Assembly: GCF_004005485.1 (NCBI RefSeq)
Contig: NZ_RZUL01000008.1
Span: forward strand, 1-63,021
DNA: 63,021 nucleotides
Direction of reading: 5' to 3'
Source: Sphingobium algorifonticola
GTDB lineage: Bacteria > Pseudomonadota > Alphaproteobacteria > Sphingomonadales > Sphingomonadaceae
The position numbers and the translations under genes were made by a program. Below are positions 41,748 through 49,985 of the stretch, piece by piece (within the stretch, counting starts at the first letter, position 1; each line of letters starts with the position of its first letter). The notes beneath the pieces were generated by a model, which was not told the DNA's origin, ran no database searches, and worked only from the letters and a program-made list of their open reading frames with translations.

Positions 41748-42463
41748 GATGCGGCTCCTTCCAGAGCATAGCCCGCGAGCTGATAGCCGGTGAGCACGAA
41801 GCCGGCGGTCATCAGCAGGACGTTGGCGGTGAAGGCATGGGCCGAGAAGCTGCGCGTGCGCCGCCAATAGCCCATGACGATAAGGATGGCGGCGAGCGCG
41901 AGGATCTGGCCGATCTCGACGCCGACATTGAACGAGAGGAGATTGACGATCAGGCCGTCCGAGGAGAGCGAGAAGTCTTGCAGCTTGGTCGCCAGGCCGA
42001 AGCCGTGGAACAGGCCGAAGATCAGCACCGCCGCCTTGGTGTTGGGCTGGACGCCGAACCATCGCTGGAACGCGCCGAGATTGTCGAGCGCCTTGTAAAC
42101 GACCGACAGGCCGATGATCGCGTCGACCAGATAGGCGCTGACATGGGTGCCCATGAGGACGCCCGCGATCAGCGTGGTCGAGTGGCCGATGGCGAACAGC
42201 GTCACATAGGCGGCGACATCCTTCATCCGGTAGAGGAAGAAGATGACGCCGAACAGGAACAGCAGGTGATCGTAGCCCGTCACCATATGCTTGGCGCCGA
42301 GATAGAGGAACGCGCCGATCTGCGGCCCGCTCGTCTGCTCGATATAGCCCTGGTCGCCCTCGGCGACGCCATGCGCGAAAGCCGCGCCGGCGAAGGAGAA
42401 GGCCATCAGGGCAAGGAGGACCGTGCGGCCAAGCGCCGAGGGTCTGGCCCGGAATGGATACAT
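41744..42463 (-). CDS. HupE/UreJ-family membrane protein
   Basis: This 239-residue protein has a signal-like first segment ending AFAHGVAEGD and about six further helices. It carries the family block GAKHMVTGYDHLLFLFGVIFFLY and later FGLFHGFGLATKL. HupE/UreJ proteins are linked to Ni or Co transport. AGGAAAG precedes the ATG at 42463; the upstream frame to 42568 is not conserved in style. It is first of the leftward three-gene unit 42463-40797. Confidence 0.82.
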   Translation of the reverse strand: MYPFRARPSALGRTVLLALMAFSFAGAAFAHGVAEGDQGYIEQTSGPQIGAFLYLGAKHMVTGYDHLLFLFGVIFFLYRMKDVAAYVTLFAIGHSTTLIAGVLMGTHVSAYLVDAIIGLSVVYKALDNLGAFQRWFGVQPNTKAAVLIFGLFHGFGLATKLQDFSLSSDGLIVNLLSFNVGVEIGQILALAAILIVMGYWRRTRSFSAHAFTANVLLMTAGFVLTGYQLAGYALEGAAS

Positions 42464-42573
42464 GATATGACTTTCCTGGGCGCCGGACGGGCAAGCAGCC
42501 CGCCGGCACATGCCTGGGGAAACGGCGCGGGACAGGCCCGCACCGCGTTCATGCGGCGGTTGCCGCACCAGGC

Positions 42574-42900
42574 TCAGGCGGCGGGCGGTTCGAGCAGCGG
42601 CGCGAGAACGGCCGAAGGCATTTGCGGTTGGTTGTGCGGCCAGTGCCGGGGCGCGCGGCCGAGCCTCGTCGCCGGGACCGGCGCCGCATAAGCGAGCCGG
42701 TCGACGAGCAGATGAACATGGGCGCTGGTTCCGTCCGATTCATGATCGGCATCGGGCGCATCGCTGTGGCTATGGCCATGCTCCGCATGATGATGGTCGG
42801 CCGCGACGACATGATCGTGGCTGATCGACGCCACCGGACCGCCGTGGGAGAAGGCCAGCGTCAGAACGAACAGCAAGGAAAGCAGCCGGACGATCAGCAT
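42574..42900 (-). CDS. Small secreted His-rich protein
   Basis: This 108-residue protein has an N-terminal hydrophobic segment (MLIVRLLSLLFVLTLAFSHGG) and a His/Asp-rich stretch (ISHDHVVAADHHHAEHGHSHS). It resembles the His-rich protein at 33164-33577 in layout, though the sequences differ. A metal-buffering role is inferred. The start at 42900 places the signal peptide at the N-terminus; the frame extends to 43035 without a recognisable signal. Confidence 0.6.
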   Translation of the reverse strand: MLIVRLLSLLFVLTLAFSHGGPVASISHDHVVAADHHHAEHGHSHSDAPDADHESDGTSAHVHLLVDRLAYAAPVPATRLGRAPRHWPHNQPQMPSAVLAPLLEPPAA

Positions 42901-43053
42901 GGCAGGGTCGGATGCGGCCTTTCTTTCCGGCGAGACGGGTCGGCACGAATCCTGTGATCCCGCCGAGGCTTCGGCCTTTATCTGCGAATTATTCGCAAAA
43001 GGAAAGCGCAAGCTCACGCGCCCGATGCGGGCCATCCACCGTTACGCGCAACG

Positions 43054-43779
43054 TCAGCTCCGCGCGACTGCTGCCGCTTGCTCATAGCGGCGATCGACGG
43101 CTTCCCAATCGAGGTTCTTGAACCAGGCGTCGATATAGCGTGCGGCTTGTGTGCCATAGTCCATGTGGAAGCTGTGCTCATACATATCGAGCGCCAGCAG
43201 CGGGACACCCGCCGCCGCGCCGTGCATATGATCCCAGGCCCAATGGGTGTGGAGCGAGCGGGTGTGGAGGTTGTAGGCAAGGATCGTCCAGCCCGATCCG
43301 CCCGCAAGGCTCATGCCGGTGCGGCGGAACTCGGCTTCCCATGTAGCGAACGACCCGAACGCGGCGGTAATCGCGTCGCGCACCGCGCCGCCGGCCTGGC
43401 CGTTGCCGCCCAGCCCGTCGAAATAGACCTCGTGCAGCACGACCGAGCCGGTGCGGTGCAGTTCCTCGCGCTTGAGGCCGCCATAGACGACCGGCGGCAG
43501 GTCGGGATCGGCGAGCGCGGCCGCCAGCCGGGTCTCGATCATGTTCAGCGTTCGCACCGAGCCGATATAGTTGTTCTCCCAATGCGATTTGACGAGCCGT
43601 TCCGAGAGCCCGTCGAGCCTAGCGGGATCGAATTTGAGCGGCTTGGGCTGATGCTGGCCGGCAAACGCCGGGGGCGGCGCTGCTCTGGTTTCCTGCGCTT
43701 CGACGCTGTCCATCGCTGCCATTGCCACTGCTCCTATTCCAAGGGCTTTCACCGCCGATCTGCGCGAAATATCCGTCAC
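43054..43779 (-). CDS. chrC: Fe/Mn superoxide dismutase, Tat-exported (ChrC-like)
   Basis: This protein of about 241 residues carries a twin-arginine signal (ISRRSAVKALGIGAVAMAA) and a Fe/Mn SOD fold. Metal ligands are visible in LVKSHWENNYIG (His), VLHEVYFDGLGG (His) and LDMYEHSFHMDYG (Asp and His). It removes superoxide, which forms when chromate is reduced. The GTG at 43779 follows GGAG; an ATG at 43809 overlapping chrA is an alternative (251 residues). The order chrB-chrA-SOD matches the chrBAC layout known from the Ochrobactrum tritici TnOtChr element. Confidence 0.85.
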   Translation of the reverse strand: MTDISRRSAVKALGIGAVAMAAMDSVEAQETRAAPPPAFAGQHQPKPLKFDPARLDGLSERLVKSHWENNYIGSVRTLNMIETRLAAALADPDLPPVVYGGLKREELHRTGSVVLHEVYFDGLGGNGQAGGAVRDAITAAFGSFATWEAEFRRTGMSLAGGSGWTILAYNLHTRSLHTHWAWDHMHGAAAGVPLLALDMYEHSFHMDYGTQAARYIDAWFKNLDWEAVDRRYEQAAAVARS

Positions 43780-43792
43780 CGGGTTTCTCCGT

Positions 43793-45193
43793 TCATCTGA
43801 GGAGGACATAGGCCGCGCCGAGGCCGGCGCAGGCGAACAGCACCGGGATCATCCCGGCCTTGAACCGGAACACGGCGATCGCGGCGCCCGCCGCCAGCAG
43901 CAGCGCCGGGATGTTGAGCGAAGCCAGGACCGGCACGTCGAAGCGCGCGCCCGCGATCCCGACCTCGCGCACCTCGCCAAACAGCGTGTGGATGGCGAAC
44001 CAGAGCGCGAGGTTGAGGATCACGCCGACCACGGCGGCCGTGATCGCACCGAGCGCGCCGGAGAGCGCCCTGTTGCCGCGCAGCGTCTCGACGAAGGGGG
44101 CACCCGCGAAAATCCACAGGAAGCAAGGCACGAACGTCACCCAGGTCGTGAGGATCGCCCCCAAGGTCGCGGCGACGAGCGGGTGCAAGGAGCCGGATTC
44201 GCGGAACGCCGCAAGGAAGCCGACGAACTGCGTCACCATGATGAGCGGACCCGGCGTGGACTCGGCCAGGCCCAGCCCGTCGAGCATTTCGCCGGGCTTG
44301 AGCCAGCCATAGGTATCGACCGCTTCCTGCGCGACATAGGCCAGCACCGCATAGGCGCCGCCGAAGGTCACGACCGCCATCTGGCTGAAGAAGGTCGCGA
44401 TGCGCGAGAACACGTCATCGGGACCGAGCAGCGCGAGCATCGCCGCGACCGGCGCAAGCCAGAGGACAAGCAGCGCCGCCGTGATCTTGAGCGACCAGGC
44501 GAGGTTGGGGCGGGCATGGTCGGGCAGCCCCTCGCCGAGCGCGGTGTCGCGGTCATGGACCACATTGCCGCCCGCCGCGCCGTGCCCGCCGCCGCCCTTG
44601 AACGCCGACAAGCCGAGGCGTCCGCCGACATAACCGCCAAGCGCGGCCGCCAGCACGATCAGCGGAAAGGGTGCGTCGAGGAAAAAGATGGCGACGAAGG
44701 CGGCCGCCGCAACGCCGCGCATGACGTTGTTTCTGAGCGCGCGCGAGCCGACCCGGACCACCGCCTGGATCACCACCGCCAGCACCGCGGCCTTGAGGCC
44801 GAAGAACAGCCCCTCGACCAGCGGCGAAGCGCCAAGCAGCACATAGAGGAAGCTCAACGCCAGGATGGCGAGGAAGCCGGGCAGCACGAACAGCGCGCCC
44901 GCGACCAGCCCGCCCTTCGTCTTGTGGAGCAGCCAACCGATATAGGCGGCGAGCTGCTGCGCCTCGGGGCCGGGAAGCAACATGCAATAGTTGAGCGCGT
45001 GCAGGAACCGCTCCTCGCCGATCCAGCGTTTCTCATCGACCAGGATGCGGTGCATCACCGCGATCTGTCCCGCCGGACCGCCGAAGCTCAGCGATGCGAT
45101 CCGCGCCCACACCTTGACGGCTTCACCAAAGGGGATGCCGTGATCGTGGGCTGTCTCTGACCGCTCCAGCGGATCGGTGACGGCGACGCTCAC
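43793..45193 (-). CDS. chrA: Chromate transporter ChrA (long-chain CHR)
   Basis: This 466-residue membrane protein has two CHR domains. Each begins with a similar segment (FGEAVKVWARIASLSFGGPAGQIAVM and SRIATFFSQMAVVTFGGAYAVLAYV), and each has a PGP block (LPGPEAQQLAAYIGW and STPGPLIMVTQFVGF). It exports chromate. The GTG at 45193 overlaps the chrB stop (GTGA), showing translational coupling. The open frame upstream to 45439 is chrB in another frame. Confidence 0.93.
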   Translation of the reverse strand: MSVAVTDPLERSETAHDHGIPFGEAVKVWARIASLSFGGPAGQIAVMHRILVDEKRWIGEERFLHALNYCMLLPGPEAQQLAAYIGWLLHKTKGGLVAGALFVLPGFLAILALSFLYVLLGASPLVEGLFFGLKAAVLAVVIQAVVRVGSRALRNNVMRGVAAAAFVAIFFLDAPFPLIVLAAALGGYVGGRLGLSAFKGGGGHGAAGGNVVHDRDTALGEGLPDHARPNLAWSLKITAALLVLWLAPVAAMLALLGPDDVFSRIATFFSQMAVVTFGGAYAVLAYVAQEAVDTYGWLKPGEMLDGLGLAESTPGPLIMVTQFVGFLAAFRESGSLHPLVAATLGAILTTWVTFVPCFLWIFAGAPFVETLRGNRALSGALGAITAAVVGVILNLALWFAIHTLFGEVREVGIAGARFDVPVLASLNIPALLLAAGAAIAVFRFKAGMIPVLFACAGLGAAYVLLR

Positions 45194-46149
45194 CGCTCGG
45201 CCTTCCGGCTGCTGAAATAGGCATGGAACTGGCCGAGCGCGTCGCCGCCGCGCGCGATCCGCTCCAGATCGTCGTCGGTGGACGCGCAGACGCCCGATAG
45301 CATGGCGCCCAGCCCGGCCGCCTCGGGCCGGTCGAACTTGCCGTCGCCGATGTCCAACTCGTGGATGATCTCCGAAATCGCCACCAGCGCCGCATCGCCG
45401 TCGAGCGCGGCGCGCTGCACCAGCGTCTCGAAGCTGCACCGACCGCCCTCATGGGTGAATTCGGCATCAACCATGTCGAAGCGCAGTTCGCCAGCCTCGG
45501 GCGTATAGCTCTTGCCGTCGATGAACTTGAAGCTGGCCTTCGGGTCGATGAAGCGCCGAATGAGCCAGGCGCAGGCGATACGGTCCACATGGACGCCGCG
45601 CCGCGTGACCCAGACGCGGTTCGCAAGGTCGGAGGGCGCCAGCTCGGGCGGTGCGTCCGTTCGGCTCACATCGGGATGGGCATAGCGCTGCTCGTCCAGC
45701 TCGCGCAGCGCCGCTTCGGCGCCCTGCCGCCCATGCGCGTCGAAGAAGTCGAGCCGGACGATCTCGGCAAGCCGCCGCTGGAGCTTGGCGATGTCCGCGC
45801 CGGAGGCCGGTCCCGTATCGAGCAGATTGCGCGCGGCCTGCGCCAGCTCGTCATAGTCGGCGTCGCGCGCGGCATCGAACAGCGCGCGCAGCTCGGCATC
45901 GCTCTGGCCCTCGATCAGCCGCGCGTCGATCAGCACGGCCTCGCCGCCGCTCGACGTGATCTCGGCGAGCAGGTCGCGGAAGGCGGTTTCCGTCTCCTCG
46001 CGGCGCGGCAGCACATGGACCGCGTTCTTGAGCGGCACGGCGCCCACCGCCTGCAAGCGGCGCCATATCTTCACGCGCAGATAGGGCGGTTTCGCCGGAA
46101 GCTGATGCAGCAGCGCGAGCCAGATGTCGGAGCCGGTTGTGTCGTTCAT
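45190..46149 (-). CDS. chrB: Chromate resistance protein ChrB
   Basis: This 319-residue protein is typical of ChrB. The N-terminal domain (WLALLHQLPAKPPYLRVKIWRRLQAVGAVPLKNAVHVLP) is followed by the C-terminal domain (VWVTRRGVHVDRIACAWLIRRFIDPKASFKFI). ChrB is reported as a chromate-responsive regulator of chr operons. It heads the leftward chrB-chrA-chrC operon and is divergent from a porin gene with only 29 bp between start codons, so it may control both directions. Confidence 0.9.
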   Translation of the reverse strand: MNDTTGSDIWLALLHQLPAKPPYLRVKIWRRLQAVGAVPLKNAVHVLPRREETETAFRDLLAEITSSGGEAVLIDARLIEGQSDAELRALFDAARDADYDELAQAARNLLDTGPASGADIAKLQRRLAEIVRLDFFDAHGRQGAEAALRELDEQRYAHPDVSRTDAPPELAPSDLANRVWVTRRGVHVDRIACAWLIRRFIDPKASFKFIDGKSYTPEAGELRFDMVDAEFTHEGGRCSFETLVQRAALDGDAALVAISEIIHELDIGDGKFDRPEAAGLGAMLSGVCASTDDDLERIARGGDALGQFHAYFSSRKAER

Positions 46150-46178
46150 AGTGCATATGTATCATCGTAAGTGATTCT

Positions 46179-47552
46179 ATGAAACATCTATATCCCATAT
46201 CCGCAACCGCGCTGATTGCAGCCGTCGCGCAACCCGCTTGGGCGCAGCAGCCGCCAGCGCGTGCCGAGGCGCCCCCGCCCGACGATGGCCTCGCGTTCTC
46301 GGGTTCGATCCGCTTGCGCTACGAGGCGATCGACGGCCAGGCCCGGGCCGGGTTCAACACCAGCGACGAACTGGTAAACCTTCGCACCAATATTCTCGCC
46401 GAATACCGCAAAGGCGTTGTCCGCGTCGGGGTCGAGCTGTTCGACAGCCGCGTCTGGGGCGACGATGCGGGAACGCCGGTGACGACAAACGAAGTGAACG
46501 TGCTGGAGCCGGTCCAGGCTTATGTCGCGGCCAACTTCGACGGAGCCTTCGGCCGGGGCACGAAGCTTACGCTCACCGCCGGTCGCATGATGCTCAATCT
46601 GGGCTCGCGGCGGCTCGTGGCCGCGGACGATTATCGCAACACCACCAATGGCTATACCGGGCTTCGCGCCGACATCGCTGCACCGCAGGGGTGGAAGGCG
46701 ACGCTCATCTACACGCTGCCGCCGATCCGTCTGCCTGACGACAATGAGGGCATCCGCGACGCCAGAGTGCGGCTTGATCGGGAGAGCTTCAACCTCGTGC
46801 TCTGGGGTGGTCAAGTCAGCAAGGCCAGAGTGATCGGACCGACAATGGGGGAACTGACCTATTTCCATCTCGGCGAGCGCGACGCGCCGGGTCGCCCGAC
46901 TCGAGACCGCGCGCTTGACACCTTCGGCGGGAGAGTCATCGCCGAGCCGCGAAGCGGTGCGTTCGACTACGAGATCGAGGCACTCTATCAGACCGGCCAT
47001 ATCAGCGCGTCGCTGGCGCCGACGGCGGCCCGGCAGTCGGTCAGCGCGAGCTTCATCCATGCCGATGTCGGCTACAGCTTCGCTGGACGCTGGAGGCCGC
47101 GCCTCTCGGTCGAGTTCGATCGCGCCAGTGGAGACAAGCCTGGCGGACGCTTCGGCCGGTTCGACACGTTGTTCGGAATGCGACGTGCCGAGCTTGCGCC
47201 GGCCGGTCTCTACAACGCGGTCGGTCGCGCCAACATCGTGACGCCGGGCATCCGGCTTGAAGCAACGCCCAGCAAACGGCTTGACTGGTTCGCGGTCTAT
47301 CGCGCGATATGGCTTGCCGCCAACGAAGACAGCTTCTCCACAACCGGCGTGCGCGACGCCTCGAGCAGATCGGGCGATTTTGCCGGCCACCAGATCGAGG
47401 CGCGCGTCCGCTACTGGATCGTGCCCGCGCGGCTCAGGTTCGAGTTCGACGGCCTGCTGCTTGCTAAAGGACGCTTCTTGCGAGACGCGCCCAATGCGCC
47501 GCCGAGACGATGGACGCGCTATGGCTCGTTCAATCTCACCGCGAGCTTCTGA
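46179..47552 (+). CDS. Outer-membrane porin, alginate-export-like
   Basis: This 457-residue outer-membrane beta-barrel has a signal peptide (cleavage near AWAQQ), a barrel start FSGSIRLRYEAIDGQARAGF and a C-terminal strand YGSFNLTASF ending in Phe. The fold matches the alginate_exp/OprB-like group. It is divergent from chrB and inside the transposon cargo. Its job may be passage of an anion or of a product of metal or chromate handling; this is uncertain. Confidence 0.75.
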   Translation: MKHLYPISATALIAAVAQPAWAQQPPARAEAPPPDDGLAFSGSIRLRYEAIDGQARAGFNTSDELVNLRTNILAEYRKGVVRVGVELFDSRVWGDDAGTPVTTNEVNVLEPVQAYVAANFDGAFGRGTKLTLTAGRMMLNLGSRRLVAADDYRNTTNGYTGLRADIAAPQGWKATLIYTLPPIRLPDDNEGIRDARVRLDRESFNLVLWGGQVSKARVIGPTMGELTYFHLGERDAPGRPTRDRALDTFGGRVIAEPRSGAFDYEIEALYQTGHISASLAPTAARQSVSASFIHADVGYSFAGRWRPRLSVEFDRASGDKPGGRFGRFDTLFGMRRAELAPAGLYNAVGRANIVTPGIRLEATPSKRLDWFAVYRAIWLAANEDSFSTTGVRDASSRSGDFAGHQIEARVRYWIVPARLRFEFDGLLLAKGRFLRDAPNAPPRRWTRYGSFNLTASF

Positions 47553-47626
47553 TCATTCAGTTGCCGATTCTGTCGGCGATTCATCTCCATAGCGCCTGCC
47601 TGGACAGACCACATTCTCGCTGCAAT

Positions 47627-48511
47627 CTAGATCAACGACAGCTTCTCGGCTTGGCCAATCACCCGGCGGACACCTTCAGGCGACCACGCCAGTCCACGGC
47701 GCGGCGTTGGCTCTCGCAGATCGCGGGTCAGCCAGGATGCGATATCCCGCAGCGACGAATTCGGATGCGTCTTCAGCCGATCAGCGACGAGGCGCGCGAC
47801 GCGCGTGTCAGGCGGCAGCCTTGGTGCCGGCTCGAGGATCGCTGCGTCGGCGTAGCCGGCCTTGACCAGCGTTCGGCAAGCTTTCACGAGCGTCCGCTCG
47901 CTAAACGAACGCACCGCCGGCGTAATGGCGCGGATTTGCCGCAAGACCAGCGCCCAGGGCAAGTGCGGCCGCAGGCGTGCTACCGTGGGCAACCACCGGT
48001 GCCGATCGTTGAGCAGTTCATTGAGATAGCGCTCCTTGAGGCTGTACCGGATGTCGGCGATCGCCGCCGGATCGCGAGAACGCATCTTCGGGTTTCCGGG
48101 CCGCGCGCCGCGCGCGACAGCTGCCTTGAGGCCTGCCCTGGTCCGTTCGCGGATCAGCGCCCGCTCAAACTCAGCGAAAGCGCCCAGCATCTGGGTCATC
48201 AGCATGCCTTGCGCGCTCGACGTGTCGATGGGATCGTGGATCGAGCGGAAATAGGCCCCCTTCCCCCGCAAGGTCTCGACGATCTCGAGCAGATGCGAGA
48301 GCGACCGGGCCAAGCGGTCGATCCGCACCACCAGCAGCGTGTCGCCGTGCCGCACGCGCTCGAGCGCTCGTGCAAGGTTCGGCCGATCGCGGCTGCCACC
48401 GCTCGCCTTGTCCTCGAGGATCACCGTGCAACCCTCGGCGCGCAAGGCACTGAGCTGCGCGGCGGTGTCCTGTTCGTCGGTCGAGACGCGCGCGTAGCCG
48501 ATCAGGGCCAT
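47627..48511 (-). CDS. tniR: Serine recombinase/resolvase, TniR-like with extended C-terminus
   Basis: This 294-residue serine recombinase has the catalytic domain MALIGYARVSTDEQD (Ser at residue 10), VVRIDRLARSLSHLLEIV and GMLMTQMLGAFAEFERALIRERT. The C-terminal ~120 residues include a second helix-rich segment (SLRDIASWLTRD, WSPEGVRRVIGQA). Tn402/Tn5053 TniR resolvases are about 200 residues, so this is longer. Its position at the right end facing inward fits a cointegrate resolvase. A res site would lie in the gap 48512-48698. Confidence 0.85.
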   Translation of the reverse strand: MALIGYARVSTDEQDTAAQLSALRAEGCTVILEDKASGGSRDRPNLARALERVRHGDTLLVVRIDRLARSLSHLLEIVETLRGKGAYFRSIHDPIDTSSAQGMLMTQMLGAFAEFERALIRERTRAGLKAAVARGARPGNPKMRSRDPAAIADIRYSLKERYLNELLNDRHRWLPTVARLRPHLPWALVLRQIRAITPAVRSFSERTLVKACRTLVKAGYADAAILEPAPRLPPDTRVARLVADRLKTHPNSSLRDIASWLTRDLREPTPRRGLAWSPEGVRRVIGQAEKLSLI

Positions 48512-48698
48512 TTGTCACATTCCATATAACGGGGTCAAACGACCGGTTGCCCGCGTATGATATAAATTCCTCGCGGTCCTGGCCAGCGTTGAATGGTGCA
48601 GATCGGCCCGGCATGTTTGGCGCAGCAAGTGCGAGAAGCACGCAATTATGCGGGATTTGCGTCTGTGGCGGCAACCCAGTCCAGTGGTTTGATATCCG

Positions 48699-48776
48699 GA
48701 GTCCGGCGGTTTGGGATCATCCTGACTCGCTACGCCACGGGATAGGCTGGAGTCCGGTCGTATAGGGAAACCGACA
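48699..48776 (-). repeat. Transposon right end with internal repeats
   Basis: Read inward, the end starts TGTCGGTTTCCC at 48776. GGAGTCCGG occurs in two units, about 50 bp apart. The inner unit (48699-48717) matches the left-end repeat at 29247-29267 in inverted orientation, with 18 of 19 bases shared apart from a 2-base insertion on the left. Confidence 0.55.
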
Positions 48777-48810
48777 GTAGCCCACCTTATAAAGAACGGT
48801 CAAATCTGCT

Positions 48811-48836
48811 TATGTGATAAGTGCAATTATCATATG
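48811..48836. promoter_or_regulatory. Inverted repeat upstream of the DUF1612-type gene
   Basis: TATGTGATAA GTGCAA TTATCATATG: 10-bp arms with two mismatches around a 6-bp spacer, 63 bp before the gene start at 48899. It may be an operator, perhaps for the HTH protein itself. Confidence 0.4.
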
Positions 48837-48898
48837 TCCATTATTAAAGAGCAACAGCATGGTAGACGCTATAGCTATTTTGAGGATATTCTTATGCC

Positions 48899-49924
48899 AT
48901 GCCCATGGCCATCCCAGACCTCTCAGAGCCAATCTGGACCTCCAGGCTAGTCGCCCGTCTGGAACGGGCGGCAGCGGCGATAGGCCGCCTCGATGCCCGT
49001 GTTTCTGCCAGTCCTGCCGCCGCACCGTGGCAGCGACGCGCCACCTGGACCGGCTATACCACGGCGCTGCGGGTGCAGGGCGCCGAGATTGACGAAATTG
49101 ATATTTTCGGACGGGAATGCGCCGTCAATCTGCCCGGTCGCCGGCCGATGCCGACCAATCTGGACGATCGTGATGCGCTTCCAATTTGGCAGCGGCAATT
49201 GGCCCAGCGCGAATCCCGTTATTGGCGAGACGAACTCGCGATCTCAACGGACGTCCCAGAAGATTGGAGCAAGCGGCCAGCCCTCCTCCGCGCGCTTGAG
49301 ATTACGGCCCGGCGCTCCCGCGCAGACAACACGATCACGCCGTGGCTTGCCGTCCCTGGGCTCCTGCGATCGATGAAGATCACCCAGGCCGTGCTGCCGT
49401 GCCTGACCATTGGCGACAAGGCGCTTCGCCTCTCGCCGCGCGACACGCAGGCCATCGTTCTGCGTAACCTCCTGTCGCTCACCGATCGGGCGGAAGAGGG
49501 GCTGGTGAGGCTCCAGGCGATCGAGGAAGACCGCTTACGCGCCGCCGCAGCCCTCCATGGCGCGCACCGTCCTGGCAAGCTCGTGGAGTTGCTCAGCCTT
49601 GTCCAGTTTGTCCCCGTCGTCAGTCCTCGGATGCTCGCCCGACGATTAGACGTGACGATCTCTGGTGCCGGCAAACTGCTTTCTCGCGCGGCAGAACTGG
49701 ACCTTCTAGTGGAGGTGAGCGGTCGTCAGGCTTGGCGGACCTATATGACGCGCGATCTGGCTATCGCCTTCGGGTTTGTTGTCCGTCCGGTAGGGCGTCC
49801 CCCTGCCCCGCCCCAGGCGCTCCCAGATTTTGTACCCGCGCTCGCAGAGTTTGATCGTGAAATGGCCGAACTCGATTCGATGCTAGCTGGCCTCGGTATC
49901 GATGTCTCGGCTCACCACCACTGA
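48899..49924 (+). CDS. DUF1612/RHE_PE00001-type helix-turn-helix protein
   Basis: This 341-residue protein shows the layout of the plasmid-borne DUF1612 group known from rhizobia. The N-terminal part (WTSRLVARLERAAAAIGRLDARV, TGYTTALRVQGAEIDEIDIF) resembles Fic-protein N-terminal sequence. The C-terminal part has a helix-turn-helix (SPRMLARRLDVTISGAGKLLSRAAELDLL). It stands beside the par/rep genes. Function is unknown; a role in plasmid control is only suggested by position. An internal ATG at 48905 is also possible. Confidence 0.65.
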   Translation: MPMAIPDLSEPIWTSRLVARLERAAAAIGRLDARVSASPAAAPWQRRATWTGYTTALRVQGAEIDEIDIFGRECAVNLPGRRPMPTNLDDRDALPIWQRQLAQRESRYWRDELAISTDVPEDWSKRPALLRALEITARRSRADNTITPWLAVPGLLRSMKITQAVLPCLTIGDKALRLSPRDTQAIVLRNLLSLTDRAEEGLVRLQAIEEDRLRAAAALHGAHRPGKLVELLSLVQFVPVVSPRMLARRLDVTISGAGKLLSRAAELDLLVEVSGRQAWRTYMTRDLAIAFGFVVRPVGRPPAPPQALPDFVPALAEFDREMAELDSMLAGLGIDVSAHHH

Positions 49925-49985
49925 TTGAGTTGTAGCGGGGCGTGACCGCTCGATGTCACGCCTCCCGTTCTTGCGTCGGCCCACT

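Larger units (their letters stand above)
48512..48898. other. Gap with candidate res site and transposon right end
   Basis: This 387-bp stretch has no supported gene. It contains AT-rich dyad-like sequence near 48515-48570 (possible res site), two or three repeats with a GGAGTCCGG core (48698-48706 and 48749-48757), the proposed transposon terminus at 48776 and an inverted repeat at 48811-48836. Confidence 0.5.
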
